Shown: positions 1-11,540 of the stretch, piece by piece
How positions within the stretch are numbered: position 1 is the stretch's first letter
Layout: each line of letters opens with the position of its first letter
Source of the DNA: Pyrus communis
Lineage: Eukaryota; Streptophyta; Magnoliopsida; Rosales; Rosaceae
NCBI RefSeq assembly: GCF_963583255.1
Contig: NC_084803.1
Location: 23,596,428-23,660,427 of the forward strand
Reading direction: 5' to 3'
DNA length: 64,000 bases
Notes under the pieces: generated by a model
Told to the model about the DNA's origin: nothing
The model's input: only the letters and a program-made list of their open reading frames with translations
Databases searched by the model: none
Translations under genes and position numbers: made by a program

Positions 1-1740
1 GATTTTATGATGAGGTTTAGGAAGACCAGTATGAAATGTTAATTCCCAAATATACAGTTTAACGAGCTTCATAAGTTGGTAATTGTGGCCACTAAGTATG
101 AGAAGTTGTTGGCGGAAGAACACCAAGTGAAACATTCATCTAAAGTGCCTCCATTTTATAAAAGTAAAGCGCTAATACACTAGTTGGAGTTTGAAGGCCT
201 ATAGGTAGGAGAAAATGATAACAGCATAAGAGAAAGGATAGAGTTATGTGCTACAGAGATGACCACTCCTTTTAAACCTTTGATGGTGAAGGGATTAGTT
301 CAACCCATCAAAGACCAGAAGATCATGATGAATGATGGTGGCTTTGTACCTATAAAGCCTGAAAAGTATCAATCATATTCCTTTGACTTAACTAAGGCCG
401 TATATATCTATAAAGAACTGGTGAAGGCTCGGCTAATCTTGCTCGATAGCACCAAAAAGATGCCCAAACCTGAAGAACTGAGAGGGAAGAAATATTGCAA
501 GGTCCACTATACCCTTAACCACATTCATAATTGTATGCAATTCAGAGATTGGATCTAAAACCTTATAGTAAAAGGGAAATTGTTACTGGAGAAACCCCAG
601 GTCAACATGATGATTGACATAGATCCATTCCCTGAGGCCCCAATCAACATGATAAATCTTAATTGGGTTGAGAGGGGGAAAGGAAAAGTTACCTTGGATG
701 AAAAAGGAAAAAGAAGGCAAGTAGGTAGGCCAACAGAAAGCGTCAGAAGATTGCCTAACATGCCCCAAGCAGTTATGGTCAAAAGAGTAGTTTTGTGTAG
801 CAAATGTCAATGTGAGTGTGAGCTCAAGGTACCAACATCAAGTGCCATCATTGATCGAGTGTTGTTCAAAAGAAATGAGATAGAAGAACAGAATGCCAGC
901 AAGAGTATTCTTAAGGTTGTTGAAACAAACAAGGAAACTACTAAGAATGTGTTCCAGATGTTGGGAGGAGATTCAGAGCCTAAGGGTTTGTCTTAAGTAT
1001 TTAGAAATTTCGAAGCCTCTTAAGAAGTAGAAGATAAGTACAACGATATGAAACAAGGAAGGCGTGAAATAACCATGAGCCCGATACCACCAGTTACAAA
1101 GGTGAATTCAGCCCGACTGGGTCGAAAATGGTATATAGTGGGCAGAGATGGAAGACCTGCCCTAGAAATGGGGGCATACATGATAAGAAAGGTTTAGAGG
1201 CAACATAAAGCTCATATGAACTCATTGAAAATTCCTGCTATTTTAAAGGCTTCTGAAAAATGTTAAGTTCAAGAAGTTTACCCAAGAAAGAGAGAGACGA
1301 CTTAGTTGGAGAAGCAAGAAATAACTAGAAAGGGTTAATAGTAAGGCTGAAGGCAGAGAGGATCATGTTCCTTAAAACCCTAATCCAGGGAAGTACAAAA
1401 TATTAAGAAGAGCCTAAGAGAGTATGGTGATGGTACCTACGCCAGGTTGGAATCCAGAGCTTATGTGTTTTGGAACCATTTCTCCTGAAATAGGGATGCC
1501 TCCACTACCACATGAGGATATTCCTTTTGGGACTCTAATGCAGCTGCATGATTTCAACGCAATAAGAGAATAGGAGGTGCCCGAATTAATGTTAACCAAA
1601 GATACCCAAGCATGGATGGATTAGTTTATGTGCTAGATTGGGGAGTAGAAGGAAGGAACACCTGGACCTAGCAACTTTCATGTGAACATGACCTACGCAT
1701 TGTTAAATATGCTCATCAGGACCTTCTTGATAAGCATAAT
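1..1740 (+). mobile_element. Decayed Ty3/gypsy gag region
   Basis: Two open stretches (259-558 and 580-996) and shorter pieces around them resemble the gag and early pol of plant Ty3/gypsy elements. The first ends in a GKKYC-x2-H-type knuckle followed by FRDWI, a pattern common at the end of gypsy gag; the second continues with a KGKLLLEKP-like start. Frames are broken by many stops (for example near 181, 560 and 1015), so nothing full length is left. The piece is cut by the left edge of the window, and no LTR or primer-binding site was found. The family call rests on pattern recall; the clade is unknown. Confidence 0.6.
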
Positions 1741-2353
1741 TAACATGAATTTTTTTTTGGGAGATACTTTGGATACGGTCCATGTACATTGATTGAGACC
1801 CTATTAATTTTTAGATTTTGATCAAAGTCCTTTGACTTTGTACACATCAACACATTAGCATTAATCAATTTCCATGTCAACTATTTTATATTTTAAATTA
1901 AACATATATTAAATATTGTAATATAGACATCCTTTAAAGCAATTTTTTTGTCCGAACATTTAAAGCAATTAAATAAAATAAATTACCATATTTATGGGAT
2001 ATAAAATCCCATAAGATTTGAAATTTAACGTTTATGGGATTACACAACTAACTCCACCCTTAGAAAGCCTTAAACCAATTAAAAATTGGTGATTAAAATG
2101 TGGAAAATAAGTTATAAAAAAGATTTATTTTTTATTGAATGTCATGATAAAAGATAAATGTTCTCATAAGAATGTACGCATGTGCAATTATAATAAAAAA
2201 AAACTAATGAAAATGACTTGAAAACTTTGAATTTTAACTATAAGGACAAAATAAAGGGTAAAGTGAATAGTATCAAGATTGACTTTTTAGTGTACAAATA
2301 TAGTTTTTCGTTAAAGTGAACAGTACCAAGAGATTTTCGTTAAAGTTCCTTTA

Positions 2354-2410
2354 TAATAATTCACAAGAATGTACCCCATACACAATTTCAACATTGAAAC
2401 CCATATGTGA

Positions 2411-2452
<42 letters not shown>

Positions 2453-2765
2453 AGCAATGTACTCATATAAATTCTTAATGTAAAAAATGATTATGGTATA
2501 GAAAAATGGAAGCAAACCATAAGATCAAATTACTTAAGGGGGTAAATACTGTATAAATCTTATAGGAAAAAGTACCTACGTACAATTATAGTAATTCACA
2601 AGAATGTACCCATATACCATTTCAACATTAAAGCCCATATGTGACCAAAAAAAAAAGCGATGTACTCATATGAATTCTTAATGTAAAAAATGATTAATGG
2701 ATAGAAAAATGGAAGCAAACCATTAGACCAAATTACTTAAGGGTACATATACTATATAAATCTTA
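2354..2765. repeat. Imperfect tandem duplication (two units, about 235 bp apart)
   Basis: Unit one (about 2354-2562) and unit two (about 2589-2765) share the order TTCACAAGAATGTACC, CATATGTGAC plus A tract, GTACTCATAT, AATTCTTAATGTAAAAAATG, GAAGCAAACCAT and ATAAATCTTA. The units differ by scattered substitutions and by A-tract length (39 versus about 10). Confidence 0.75.
2412..2450. repeat. A39 homopolymer tract
   Basis: There are 39 consecutive A bases inside the first unit of the local duplication. The matching site in the second unit has about 10. Length may be uncertain because of sequencing or assembly error. Confidence 0.9.
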
Positions 2766-2932
2766 GGCATATTTGTCGATTTGCCCCCTAGACCTGTATA
2801 GAGGTGCCAATTTCCCCCTTGATGCTAGATTTAAAAAAATTTCATCCATCCAAATTTTTATCCATTTTGATCACACGGTATACCCGTCTAAGTGATTATT
2901 TGATCAGTTAGGGATATGAATTATGCCCTTGC

Positions 2933-4380
2933 ATGTTAAACTATGAAGTCTTATTCCGAATTCCTAGAATTGCAGTTTATGTCGATGACATACATCTCAC
3001 TAAGACTCTAAAAGAGCTTAAGAAAATTGCCTTGCACCCGAAGATGGAATTTGAGATGAAGGCTCTGGGGAAAACTCGTTTATACCTTAACCTGAAGTTG
3101 AAGCATTGTTCTGACGGTATTTTGGTTTACTAGTCGAACTACACCCTGAAGGTGTTACCTTTTAAGTATACCTATGATCTTCCAACGCTATATGCAAATG
3201 AGACCCTTGAAGAGGTTATGGAATCCAAATTTTCATATTTGAGTTCAACTTTGCACTTTGTTGTACTTAGCTCATTGCGTTAGATATGACATCTCATTTG
3301 CTATTAATCTATTGTTAAAGTTGCAACACCGCGCCTACAAGCAACCACTGAATTGGTATTAAAGATGTTTTCCACTACCCTGAAAAGTACTACGGATTTG
3401 GGCTAATCCCAAATCATCTCGAGCAAATCCAACCCCCTTGATCCTCGGAATGATGTTGGCCTTGTTGTTATGTTGACGCTGGTTACTTATCAAACCAGCA
3501 CAAGGCAAATCCCCGAATGGTATGTCTTTACCGTTATGGATATCGCAATATCTTGCAAGTCCACAATATAACCTTAGTTACGAAATCTTCGAATCATTTC
3601 AAGACTCTCCTTACTTCACTATGCCATACATGAAATATGATTGAGAGCTCTTGTTGAGCATATTCGAAGTACTTGTTGTTTTCATCCATCGTTGAGTCCC
3701 GACGACCATCCATGAAGACTATGCCGCATGTATCAACCCGACCAAGACATGAAAAATCAACAAAGTCAACACCAAGACATATTGCGTCTACATCACTTCA
3801 GCAAAGCATAAGGAGATTGAAGCCATGCAAGCCGATCCTAGACAACCTTGTCGACCTCTACATGACGTCATTGCCAAAGTCAACGTTCCAAAAGCTTGTC
3901 CGTGGAATTGGTATGCCTAACTATTCATATGCAATGCTTGTAGTTCTTATTTGGAAATTTTGTCAAACTCAGGGGGAGTATCCAGAAGTATACTCACTTA
4001 ATCTTAATGTACTAGTATACTCACTTAATCTTAATGTACTCTTTTTCCTTACAATTATAAGTATTTTTCACACTGGGTTTTTGCTACCTAACTAGGTTTT
4101 GACAAGGCACCCATTCTGGGCTGATCATATCCCTGTGAGATCTTCTATTTAGATATAGAAGACGTATAGTTTTGACTTAATGCAACTTCTCACTTTTCTC
4201 CTTAGTCTATGGGTTTTTCTCCCACCTTGGGTTTTACCATAGCGAGGCTTTGTGAGTTTTACCATTTATGCATTCTTCCATTCATATGAGACTCTCATTC
4301 GCTCATCATCAACTGTACTTACTTCATCGCTAAAGACCTGATGCACCATTTGTTTGAGTATTTACACATTCTAGGGGAGT
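2933..4380 (+). mobile_element. Ty1/copia 3' pol remnant (RT to RNase H)
   Basis: At 2960-3130 a peptide with YVDDIHLT followed by KMEFEMKALGKTRLYLNL matches the copia reverse transcriptase catalytic YVDD box and the following FEMKDLG region. Further on, 3640-3930 gives a degenerate RNase H/C-terminal end (NLVDLYMTSLPKSTFQKLVRGIGM resembles the usual NLADLFTKSLP). The frame is interrupted by stops (3131, and many from 3140 to 3660). The sequence runs into an LTR at 4383, so this is the 3' half of a plus-strand element. The 5' LTR, gag and integrase are absent. Confidence 0.75.
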
Positions 4381-4382
4381 AT

Positions 4383-4649
4383 TGCAGTCCTATTAGATTA
4401 GGAATGTGATTGTGTCAATCCTAGTGTATATAGGGATATCTTGGAATATTCTCTAGAGTTAGATATTATCCTATTAGAGTTGTAATAGTATTAGGATAAG
4501 AATTTAACCTTCCCTACTACTATAAATAAAGGCACAATGGTGTGAAATAACACACACCTCACAATTACACATCTCTCTCCTCTCTCTCTCTCTATGTGCC
4601 TCACCTCTCTCTAGCCTCCATAATTGTTCAATAAATTATGCTTACAACA
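4383..4649 (+). mobile_element. 3' LTR of the degenerate copia element
   Basis: A purine-rich tract (CTAGGGGAGT, 4371-4380) precedes a segment starting TGCAGTCC and ending ACAACA. It contains a TATA-like box (CTATAAATAAAG, about 4520) and CT-rich downstream sequence, as expected for a short copia LTR of about 267 bp. The 5' partner is missing, so the limits rest only on TG...CA ends and the preceding polypurine tract. Confidence 0.6.
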
Positions 4650-4740
4650 TTAAGCTCTAATATCTCCGTTTTGTTGTTACTTTACGATTTTAGGACAACG
4701 TACTTGTACTCTCTCGATGAAAGAAAGAAAGGAGGAAGTA

Positions 4741-4910
4741 GGATTCTCTCCCCTCTTTTTTTCCCTCCCCTTCCTTCCCCTCCTATTTGAACGGTCACGG
4801 TTAAGCTACGTCAACATCTTGTATTAATTTTTTATAATAAGATAAAAACAAAATAAGAGAATGTGAGAGGAGAGAATGGAAGAGGATGGAAAGAGGAGGG
4901 GAGAGAATCC
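4741..4910. mobile_element. MITE with TA target duplication
   Basis: The terminal inverted repeat GGATTCTCTCCCC at the left is mirrored exactly by GGGGAGAGAATCC at the right, with further imperfect purine/pyrimidine pairing inward. Both sides are flanked by TA (4739-4740 and 4911-4912). The length of 170 bp, lack of coding potential and TA duplication suggest a Tc1/mariner-type MITE, although the terminus is not the classic Stowaway sequence. It ends 9 bp before the cupin fragment. Confidence 0.75.
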
Positions 4911-4918
4911 TAGTCCAG

Positions 4919-5458
4919 AATGAAGACCTTCAACATGGAACACGGAGATGTGATTAGAGTTCCTGCAGGAGCCACTTTTTACTTAATTAACAATAACAGT
5001 GATGAACCACTTCACATCGCAAAGCTCATCCACTCTGTTAGCAGTCCTCGACGATTTGAGGTAACTAGAATCATCACTTCATTTCATCACTATTAGCTTT
5101 GTGATTTTTTACTTTTAATACGCAAACCCAATTAAGTTTTCACACAGAAACTTGAATTTTGTTTTAGTTTTAATATTTGGGGCTGGTAATCTATATCTTT
5201 GCTTTAACTTTATGCATGAATTCTTCCCTTCTGGTTCTGAAAATCCAGAGTTTCAGCGTTTTTCAACGGTGACATTCTTGAATCTAGTTTCAATGTAAGC
5301 TACAATTCTTAACTTTTGTTCTTTTCCTTTTACTTGATTTAATTTGTTCGCATAAATTTGATTAAGCTCTAATCTACAACTACTAATTCTTTGTTAGGAC
5401 CCCAAGAAAAGAGCTAAAGCATGGGTTTAGACAACAAAAGGTTATTAATCTTTCACAA
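4919..5458 (+). pseudogene. Vicilin-type cupin (7S globulin-like) gene fragment
   Basis: Three exon-like pieces are visible. 4919-5060 reads TFNMEHGDVIRVPAGATFYL then a HIAKLIHSVSSP stretch, the typical end of the C-terminal cupin barrel of vicilin-like storage proteins, followed by a GT donor. About 5248-5289 reads SAFFNGDILESSFN with a donor GTAAGC. About 5399-5440 reads TPRKELKHGFRQQK, like the conserved TPRERLEKLF block after the barrel. Joined at the obvious splice sites, the third piece is one base out of frame. The start, N-terminal barrel and an ordinary C terminus are missing. It is therefore a truncated pseudogene or gene fragment; function is not expected. Confidence 0.7.
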
Positions 5459-5631
5459 CACAATTTTTTATTTCTTTCTAATATAATTTTTCATACAATT
5501 TTCAATCCCGCAATAACGAGCAGACACAAATTCCTCCCTACAAACTATACCAACACAACTTTTCAAGCTAAAAAATTATATGCAAATGACTTCCGAAAAT
5601 AAAAACATTATACACAATTATTATGTACAAA

Positions 5632-6747
5632 TTACACAGGCAGCCGAGACATCGATTCTTTTGAACTCTCCGCCTTGACATGGAGACAATCCAACGGCAT
5701 TTTAACAGACATTAACGGCGTCTTCCCAGACACCACATTTCCGTCACCTCCTCTAGGTAAAAACGACGGCGACATCACCCACGGGTCGACCCAACCGATT
5801 TGATTATCCACGCTGCTTTTCCCTTCACCGCGGCCACACCTATAGCCCTTCCTCGAACTCCCGAGGCCGCGGCGCAAAAGGACGTCGTAGCTAGTCGAAC
5901 GCCTCAGCTTACTGTTCCCGCTCGAAACCAGCTGCTTCCTCACCCCCTCCGGCAGTCTCAACGTGTACCTCTCCGTGTTCAATCCGGGTCGGATCAGTGA
6001 GTGACCCGTCGAGTGCGATCTCGGAAACTTTCCACATATTCCAGATCTCGTTCGTGGTTTACCATTCTCAACCGCTTGTGGGTCCCCGCTTTGATTTTCA
6101 TCCACATTGAGCACAACGGCGTCGTTTCGTACCACGCCGATTTCAATCGGACTCCTGGAACTCGAATCTTCGACATTTAAATCGGTGTTTCGCGCGGTAG
6201 CGCGCGGATTCGAATCGGCGCACGTGAGGTTGGAGCGGCAAACCGGACACGTCGCGTGAGCGGCTAACCAGGGGTTGATGCAATCTGGATGGAAGACGTG
6301 ATCGCATTTGGGAAGCAAACGCAGCGTTTCGAAGTCGGCGAACTCGCTTAAGCACACGGCGCACTCGAGAGCTCCCTTGCCGATCTTGAGATCCTTGACG
6401 GCGGAGTAGACGAGGATCGGGAAAGTCTCGATCACCGCCGGGTCCAGTCCTCGCCGGCTGAAACCTAGGGAGGCGGCGTGAGCTCGAGTTCCGGCAGCGC
6501 GGGCTATAGTTCCGGAGGCTTCCATGCGTGCGGACTCGACGCAGCGGCGAAAGTAGACGGAGAGGAAGCCCACGGAGAAGAAGGCAAAGACGAGGAAGAC
6601 ACTGATGAGCGCCATTGAAGAGTTCAAATTGTTGACGTAGCCATAGCCGTTGTTCTGAAACTCGGGGCTCTGGGCATTGGCCGGCATAGGATAGGTGAGC
6701 AAGAAGAGGAAGTGGAGATTGAAGCTCGTCGTTTTCGTATCTGGCAT
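5632..6747 (-). CDS. RING-H2 E3 ubiquitin ligase, ATL6/ATL31-like
   Basis: Intact single-exon protein of 371 residues, the normal organisation for the ATL family. Residues 1-26 form a hydrophobic signal-like N terminus, 45-66 a transmembrane segment, 100-102 the GLD motif, and 129-170 a RING-H2 finger with metal ligands C129, C132, C148, H150, H153, C156, C167 and C170; P159-W160 sit where family members contact E2 enzymes. The tail has the FPRSHSTGHSL (241-251) and ERYTLRLPEGVR (259-270) blocks typical of ATL6/ATL31. In Arabidopsis those membrane-bound ligases control 14-3-3 turnover, carbon/nitrogen response and defence; the same role here is inferred. The start was chosen as the first Met before the signal-like segment. 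No truncation or missing ligand is seen. Nothing in the neighbourhood suggests co-regulation. Confidence 0.93.
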   Translation of the reverse strand: MPDTKTTSFNLHFLFLLTYPMPANAQSPEFQNNGYGYVNNLNSSMALISVFLVFAFFSVGFLSVYFRRCVESARMEASGTIARAAGTRAHAASLGFSRRGLDPAVIETFPILVYSAVKDLKIGKGALECAVCLSEFADFETLRLLPKCDHVFHPDCINPWLAAHATCPVCRSNLTCADSNPRATARNTDLNVEDSSSRSPIEIGVVRNDAVVLNVDENQSGDPQAVENGKPRTRSGICGKFPRSHSTGHSLIRPGLNTERYTLRLPEGVRKQLVSSGNSKLRRSTSYDVLLRRGLGSSRKGYRCGRGEGKSSVDNQIGWVDPWVMSPSFLPRGGDGNVVSGKTPLMSVKMPLDCLHVKAESSKESMSRLPV

Positions 6748-8540
6748 TTCGGCAAGCAGTTGGTGGGCACAGCAGCTTCTGTGAGTAGCGGTTACTGAAG
6801 TTTGTTCATATTATTATTATTTAAGCGGGAGGAAGGAAGGAAGTAGTATGATCTGACGGTGGAGGATAGCGAAAGCGATGGGATGCGAGGAAGGGATAAG
6901 AAGAAGAAGATTATCTGAAAATTTGGGTAAAAACAATTGAAAAAAATGGAAAACCGATGGGCGCAGATGGATAACATAATGAAAGACAAAAACCGGAACT
7001 GAATGAAAGACAAAAACCTCTCCGTCACTGTCCTCCTCATGGCTTTCATCATCCAGTGTTGTTTTGGTTTATGTTATCTGGTTTTCAGCTTTACTACAAG
7101 CGAGTACAAGAATCCGGCCCACAGCGTTAGTATTCAAATTCTTACGGTTTGGAGTATACAATTTGTTTTTGTTTTTTTATATTTAAATAAAATATTTAAC
7201 ATAAAAAGTACTCAAAATATCCCATATTTTCAAGTACCATACGATGTCTCTTTCAATTTTATTTCCACTTGGTGTGCACAAGTATCCACAGGCCACTAAT
7301 CACCAATCACTGATCAGTCCAATTTGGTCCTTTCTTATACGGCAAGTTTCTATCTTATAAAGTTTCGAATTAATTCTAGAGCTAACTTCATTGTCAATAG
7401 GTTAACCTAAGTGACTTACCTTTAATTTTCTTTTAGGGCATCTCTAATACCAGGCGCAAGTTTCTTTCGAATGAAAACTTTATATTTCTTAATTGGCCGG
7501 AGAAATTTTCCAATCATTGGAGATTTTATAAGATAACTCTCTAATGGAAGGGCTCTATAATACTCATCTATCTTGGTTGGAAAATAAAAATTGACATCTT
7601 TGAGAGGTGGGTCCAGCTAGTTGAAGAAAAAAAAGGTAAATGAAATCTCTCTCATCTCCTCTGTTATTAGTATATCTCTGTTGACACTAAAAAAAGGAGA
7701 TAAGTGAATATTGTGTTATCATCTAAGAGATAGGTGCAGTTTGGGATTCTGTCTACGGATTGGTGGTTAGGCATGTGAAGAGAAGTACCCTATAAATAAA
7801 AGAGGTTTTGCAAGGTAGAGATGACCTTCAACTTAACATACAAATCAGCGCTCTATGCGAAATCTTCTCATACCTTGAGAAATACTAATTGCTCCACTAA
7901 CACGTCAGCACATATTCAGTTTGGTTGAACATCATTGGGTTGACAGCCGACATAAATTCAGTTTGGTTAAACATCACTACAGTTGTAAAATCAGCTTTTG
8001 GTTAAACAACGCTTACTCATTTTTCAGCTGGTTATCTACCCCAAGTCTCAACTGGTAAAGAGTCTCTAATTCTTTCGCCAAAAGAGGCCACTTCATCAAC
8101 TCTCCCAACAAAGTGAGGTGTTCTTAATCGGTTATTCATAAGTATCAGAGTTTGACATTTAGACGACCGGACAACTTTCACTATAAAGACGCTCATTTCT
8201 TTTGAGTATCTTTGTCCCTACATCCTGATATCGATTAAGCGCACCTATATTTTCACCAATATAGTTGAAACGACCGGACCTGGTATAGAAGATTAAACTT
8301 CGACCAAAAGGCATAACCTTGTCTTTAGGTTTTAGAACCCAATGCCAAGAGTGTTCCTCCTCAGCCGAAGACGCTTGGTGTAGAAGTCAATAACACATTT
8401 CATCATCACTCCACCACATCCATCTTATTCGGTCAATTGAGCTTGGTAGCGAATTGGTACGCGGATCAACAATCATCTACATAAGGACGTAGTTAGATAC
8501 TTTGGGCTATACCGTGTAATTCTTAAGGTCAACAATAAGT

Positions 8541-8576
<36 letters not shown>

Positions 8577-9184
8577 CTCTATATCAAAGATCTTGGAAAA
8601 TAGGTTTTAAAGTTTTAAATTGTAAGTATTCTTCCGCTATAAGGAATCGGCATGTAAATGTAGTTTTGTTTTGAAACCAACCAATGCATGTCCATTTCGG
8701 TGAGAAAATTTTAAATTCCAATTATATTTTTATCTCATTCAACTCCGGTGTATGTGACACTGTAGGGCGTGGAGGGTTTCCTTGTGAAAGCTGATAACCA
8801 GAAAACCTTTCGGGAAAGAGGCTTTAAAACTAAATGTGCAAGTCCTTCGAAATCAAAAGCTCATGTCTATGTTCATGCGCCAAATGGCCATCTGTTTATG
8901 TTTACGATATTGTGATTGATCTGCAGTACGAGATTCTACAATCAAATTGATTACATGAAAAATATATTATTGAACCTTAAAAGAATGGACCCTGACTAAA
9001 TAAAGAAAAATTACATCTGGAAAATGGACATTATTTCCTCATCTGCGACGTGATGTGGTGTGTTACCACATCTAAATATATGGAATTAATCAAAGATAAT
9101 ACTAACAACAACAACAATAATACAAACAGACATAAAAACAAGACCTGGAGGAGTTGGAATGAAAACTGAGCAGCAGTTATAGTT
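6748..9184. other. Intergenic: ATL upstream region and UGD downstream region
   Basis: No supported gene. 6748-7050 is the 5' flank of the ATL gene, with purine-rich repeats (GGAAGGAAGGAAG near 6831) that would be CT-rich in its leader. 7440-7800 has MITE-like composition, but I could not close a terminal repeat. 7790-8540 includes CCTATAAATAAAAGAGG and CTTGAGAAATACT, which recall the R/U5 and leader of a gypsy element; this is too decayed to call. A TA microsatellite lies at 8544-8574. Confidence 0.5.
8544..8574. repeat. (AT)n microsatellite
   Basis: About fifteen uninterrupted AT units between GAG and ATCTCT. Likely length-variable. Confidence 0.9.
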
Positions 9185-10630
9185 TTATGCGACAGCAGGC
9201 ATGTCCTTGAGCCATGCATCCAGGGGCTTACCAATTGCGAAGACAATAAAGCCAATTTCGCGCAGTTTATCTACATCGATAACATGCCTACCGTCGAAAA
9301 TGAATGCCGGTTTCTTCATATTCTCATATATCTTGTTGTAATCGAGAGTCTTAAACTCATCCCATTCAGTGAGAATGCAAATACCATGGGCACCCTTTGT
9401 TGCATCATAGGCATCCGAGACCACACACACTTGCTCCAGAGTGCTACTACTGCTCATCGGCTGCAGGTGCATCGGGTGATCCCAGTCGAACTTTCTCATA
9501 GTCAAGTCTCTGCGGATCTGGTCCTCGGTTACCTGCGGATCATATATGCTCAGTTCGGCCTTGTCAACCAACAACCCCTTGCACACATCAATTGCTGGGG
9601 TCTCCCTTGTATCACCAGTATCTTTCTTGAAGGCAAACCCTAGTATTGCTATCTTCTTTGTCGACACAGTGTTGAACATGGATGCAACTACACGGTTCAC
9701 AAAACGGCTCTTTTGGTACTCATTGATCTTCACAACCTGTTTCCAGTACTCTGCCACCTCCGGAAGGCCATTGCATTCACAGATGTAAACAAGATTCAGG
9801 ATGTCCTTCTGGAAGCAGGATCCCCCAAAACCGACACTAGCGTTAAGAAACTTCCGGCCTATCCTAGTGTCCTTACCAACAGCGTGTGAAACCTGTGTAA
9901 CATTGGCCCCAGTAGCCTCACAAAGCGCAGACATGGAATTAACAGACGATATTCTCTGTGCCAAGAACGCATTGGCAGCAAGCTTGGAGAGCTCTGCGGA
10001 CCAAAGATTGGTGGTTAGGATACGGTCTTCAGGAACCCACTGAGCATAAACATCCTTCAATGCTTTGATGGCCTTCTGGCCTTCAGCGGTTTCCCTGCCA
10101 CCAATGAGGACCCGGTCCGGTTTAAAAAGATCTTCGATCGCAGTTCCCTCGGCAAGGAATTCAGGGTTTGAGAGGATCTGGAATTTGATTCCCTTGCCGT
10201 TGTGGGTCAAAATTTTTTCTATTGCCTCAGCTGTTTTGACAGGGACGGTCGATTTTTCAACAACAACTTTGCTAGAGTCGGACACATCTGCAATCATACG
10301 AGCAGCACTCTCCCAATATGTCAAATCTGCAGCTTTACCTGCTCCAAGACCCGTAGTTTTGGTCGGGGTGTTGACGGAGACAAACACTATATCGGCTTCC
10401 TTGACGTGCTTCTTCACATCAGTGCTGAAGAAGAGGTTCTTGCCGCGGCACTGCTTCACGACATCATCGAGGCCGGGTTCATAAATGGGAAGTTGGTCAC
10501 TGTTCCAAGCTGCAATCCGTTTATCCCAGATATCAACGACGACCACTTCAACAGATGGGCACTTAAGTGCAATCACTGCCATTGTAGGTCCCCCAACATA
10601 TCCAGCACCAATGCAACATATCTTCACCAT
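9185..10630 (-). CDS. UGD: UDP-glucose 6-dehydrogenase
   Basis: Intact 481-residue protein, the usual length for plant UGD, with no intron in the coding region. It oxidises UDP-glucose to UDP-glucuronate with two NAD+, feeding pectin, xylan and other cell-wall sugar synthesis in the cytosol. Visible motifs: the NAD-binding GAGYVGG (8-14) in an N-terminal Rossmann fold, VNTPTKT (87-93), [10 protein letters not shown] (155-164), the [10 protein letters not shown] helix with K216, the catalytic [10 protein letters not shown] with C272, and [13 protein letters not shown] (331-343) at the start of the second Rossmann domain. The start is supported by the immediate GYVGG-type N terminus and by a splice acceptor 29 bp upstream. 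The plant UGD family has several near-identical paralogues, so the paralogue number is not assigned. Confidence 0.97.
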   Translation of the reverse strand: MVKICCIGAGYVGGPTMAVIALKCPSVEVVVVDIWDKRIAAWNSDQLPIYEPGLDDVVKQCRGKNLFFSTDVKKHVKEADIVFVSVNTPTKTTGLGAGKAADLTYWESAARMIADVSDSSKVVVEKSTVPVKTAEAIEKILTHNGKGIKFQILSNPEFLAEGTAIEDLFKPDRVLIGGRETAEGQKAIKALKDVYAQWVPEDRILTTNLWSAELSKLAANAFLAQRISSVNSMSALCEATGANVTQVSHAVGKDTRIGRKFLNASVGFGGSCFQKDILNLVYICECNGLPEVAEYWKQVVKINEYQKSRFVNRVVASMFNTVSTKKIAILGFAFKKDTGDTRETPAIDVCKGLLVDKAELSIYDPQVTEDQIRRDLTMRKFDWDHPMHLQPMSSSSTLEQVCVVSDAYDATKGAHGICILTEWDEFKTLDYNKIYENMKKPAFIFDGRHVIDVDKLREIGFIVFAIGKPLDAWLKDMPAVA

Positions 10631-10659
10631 TTTCGTTTCACTCTATAACCAATGCAAGT

Positions 10660-11448
10660 CTGCAATATTGCAACATTAGTTGTTACTTTATTCCAACAGT
10701 ATGCCATGGAATGCGTATTTTGTATCATGTACCACAGTAACAGGTGAAATGGCCAAGATTCACGTATGTTGCACTTGCATTACTTAACTTTCTGCTTGAT
10801 CAAGCGTAGTTACTACTGATAGACATATATTGTGTGGCTGAGATACTGCCACTTGTATTCAGATTAGAGAGTTAGTTAGTCAATTAGGTTGTTAGGAATA
10901 TTGAGAAGTGTATAAATACTGTTGTATGAGAGTGCTTAGCACTTGAGAAAATCAATATACTGAAAGTTTCTGTTTTCTATTACTCTCTCTAGAATTTCTC
11001 GAATCTCTTCTTTCTCTCACTACATTTTCTGTAGATTAACAACTACGAGAATATTTAATGAAAATGAAAATGAAGCATGGTAACAACCGTTTAACCAAAC
11101 CTAGTTCGCATATTTAGACAATTTGGACTCGCCCTAATCTCAGGCATGGCAGATCAAGAATTTTAAGCCCCAATAACTTGGTGATACTTCTTGGTTCCGA
11201 AAAACACCTAGTTAATAAAGTAGAACAAACAAAAAGAGATGTGGGAAAATGCAGGTAGATGATCTATGAGGATGGATCCGAAAAACACCTATCATAGTGA
11301 TAAATGGTCTATCAAGGAAGCAACTGCGCTAGAACCGACAAATTGTGAATAGGAAAATCAAATTTGAACCAAATTGCAGAAAACAAAAACGATGAACCAA
11401 CGGAAGGCAAGCCGAAGTGATCATAGATTTAAAGAGAAATAGCGTTAC
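10660..11448 (-). other. UGD: Predicted 5'UTR intron of UGD
   Basis: On the minus strand a donor (CTG then GTAACG, exon end at 11449) and an acceptor (ATTGCAG, before 10659) bracket about 789 bp, leaving 29 bp of leader before the ATG. A leader intron is a known feature of plant UGD genes. The intron contains a solo LTR (10817-11041). The first leader exon should lie between 11449 and roughly 11600. The splice sites are read by eye and no transcript evidence was used. Confidence 0.65.
10817..11041 (+). mobile_element. Solo LTR with 5-bp target duplication
   Basis: A 225-bp segment begins TGATAG and ends TTAACA and is flanked on both sides by ACTAC (10812-10816 and 11042-11046). It contains a TATA-like GTATAAATACTG (about 10910) and a CT-rich 3' part, as in short copia LTRs. 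No internal domain remains, so it is the product of LTR-LTR recombination. It sits inside the UGD leader intron, antisense to the gene. Confidence 0.8.
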
Positions 11449-11540
11449 CAGAGGAGCTTTAAGCTTGAAACTCGATCGTGTGTGTGGCATATAATAACAC
11501 TAACTAGTACACACCTGCCTGCGATGCTGCTGCGATTGCT

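Larger units (their letters stand above)
1741..2930. other. AT-rich stretch without a gene
   Basis: No coding region is visible. The stretch holds a degenerate direct duplication (2354-2765) and a long A tract (2412-2450). At about 2790-2900 there is a pyrimidine-rich segment with repeat-like character that I cannot assign. Confidence 0.5.

Noticed and set aside
5800..6364. Additional frames within the ATL gene
   Set aside because: They arise from GC-rich coding sequence of the intact RING-H2 gene.
7790..8540. A gypsy LTR and leader
   Set aside because: TATAAATA and leader-like words are present, but no LTR ends, primer site or coding region could be fixed.
9284..10648. Plus-strand open frames opposite UGD
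   Set aside because: They are shadows of a long, conserved coding region on the other strand.
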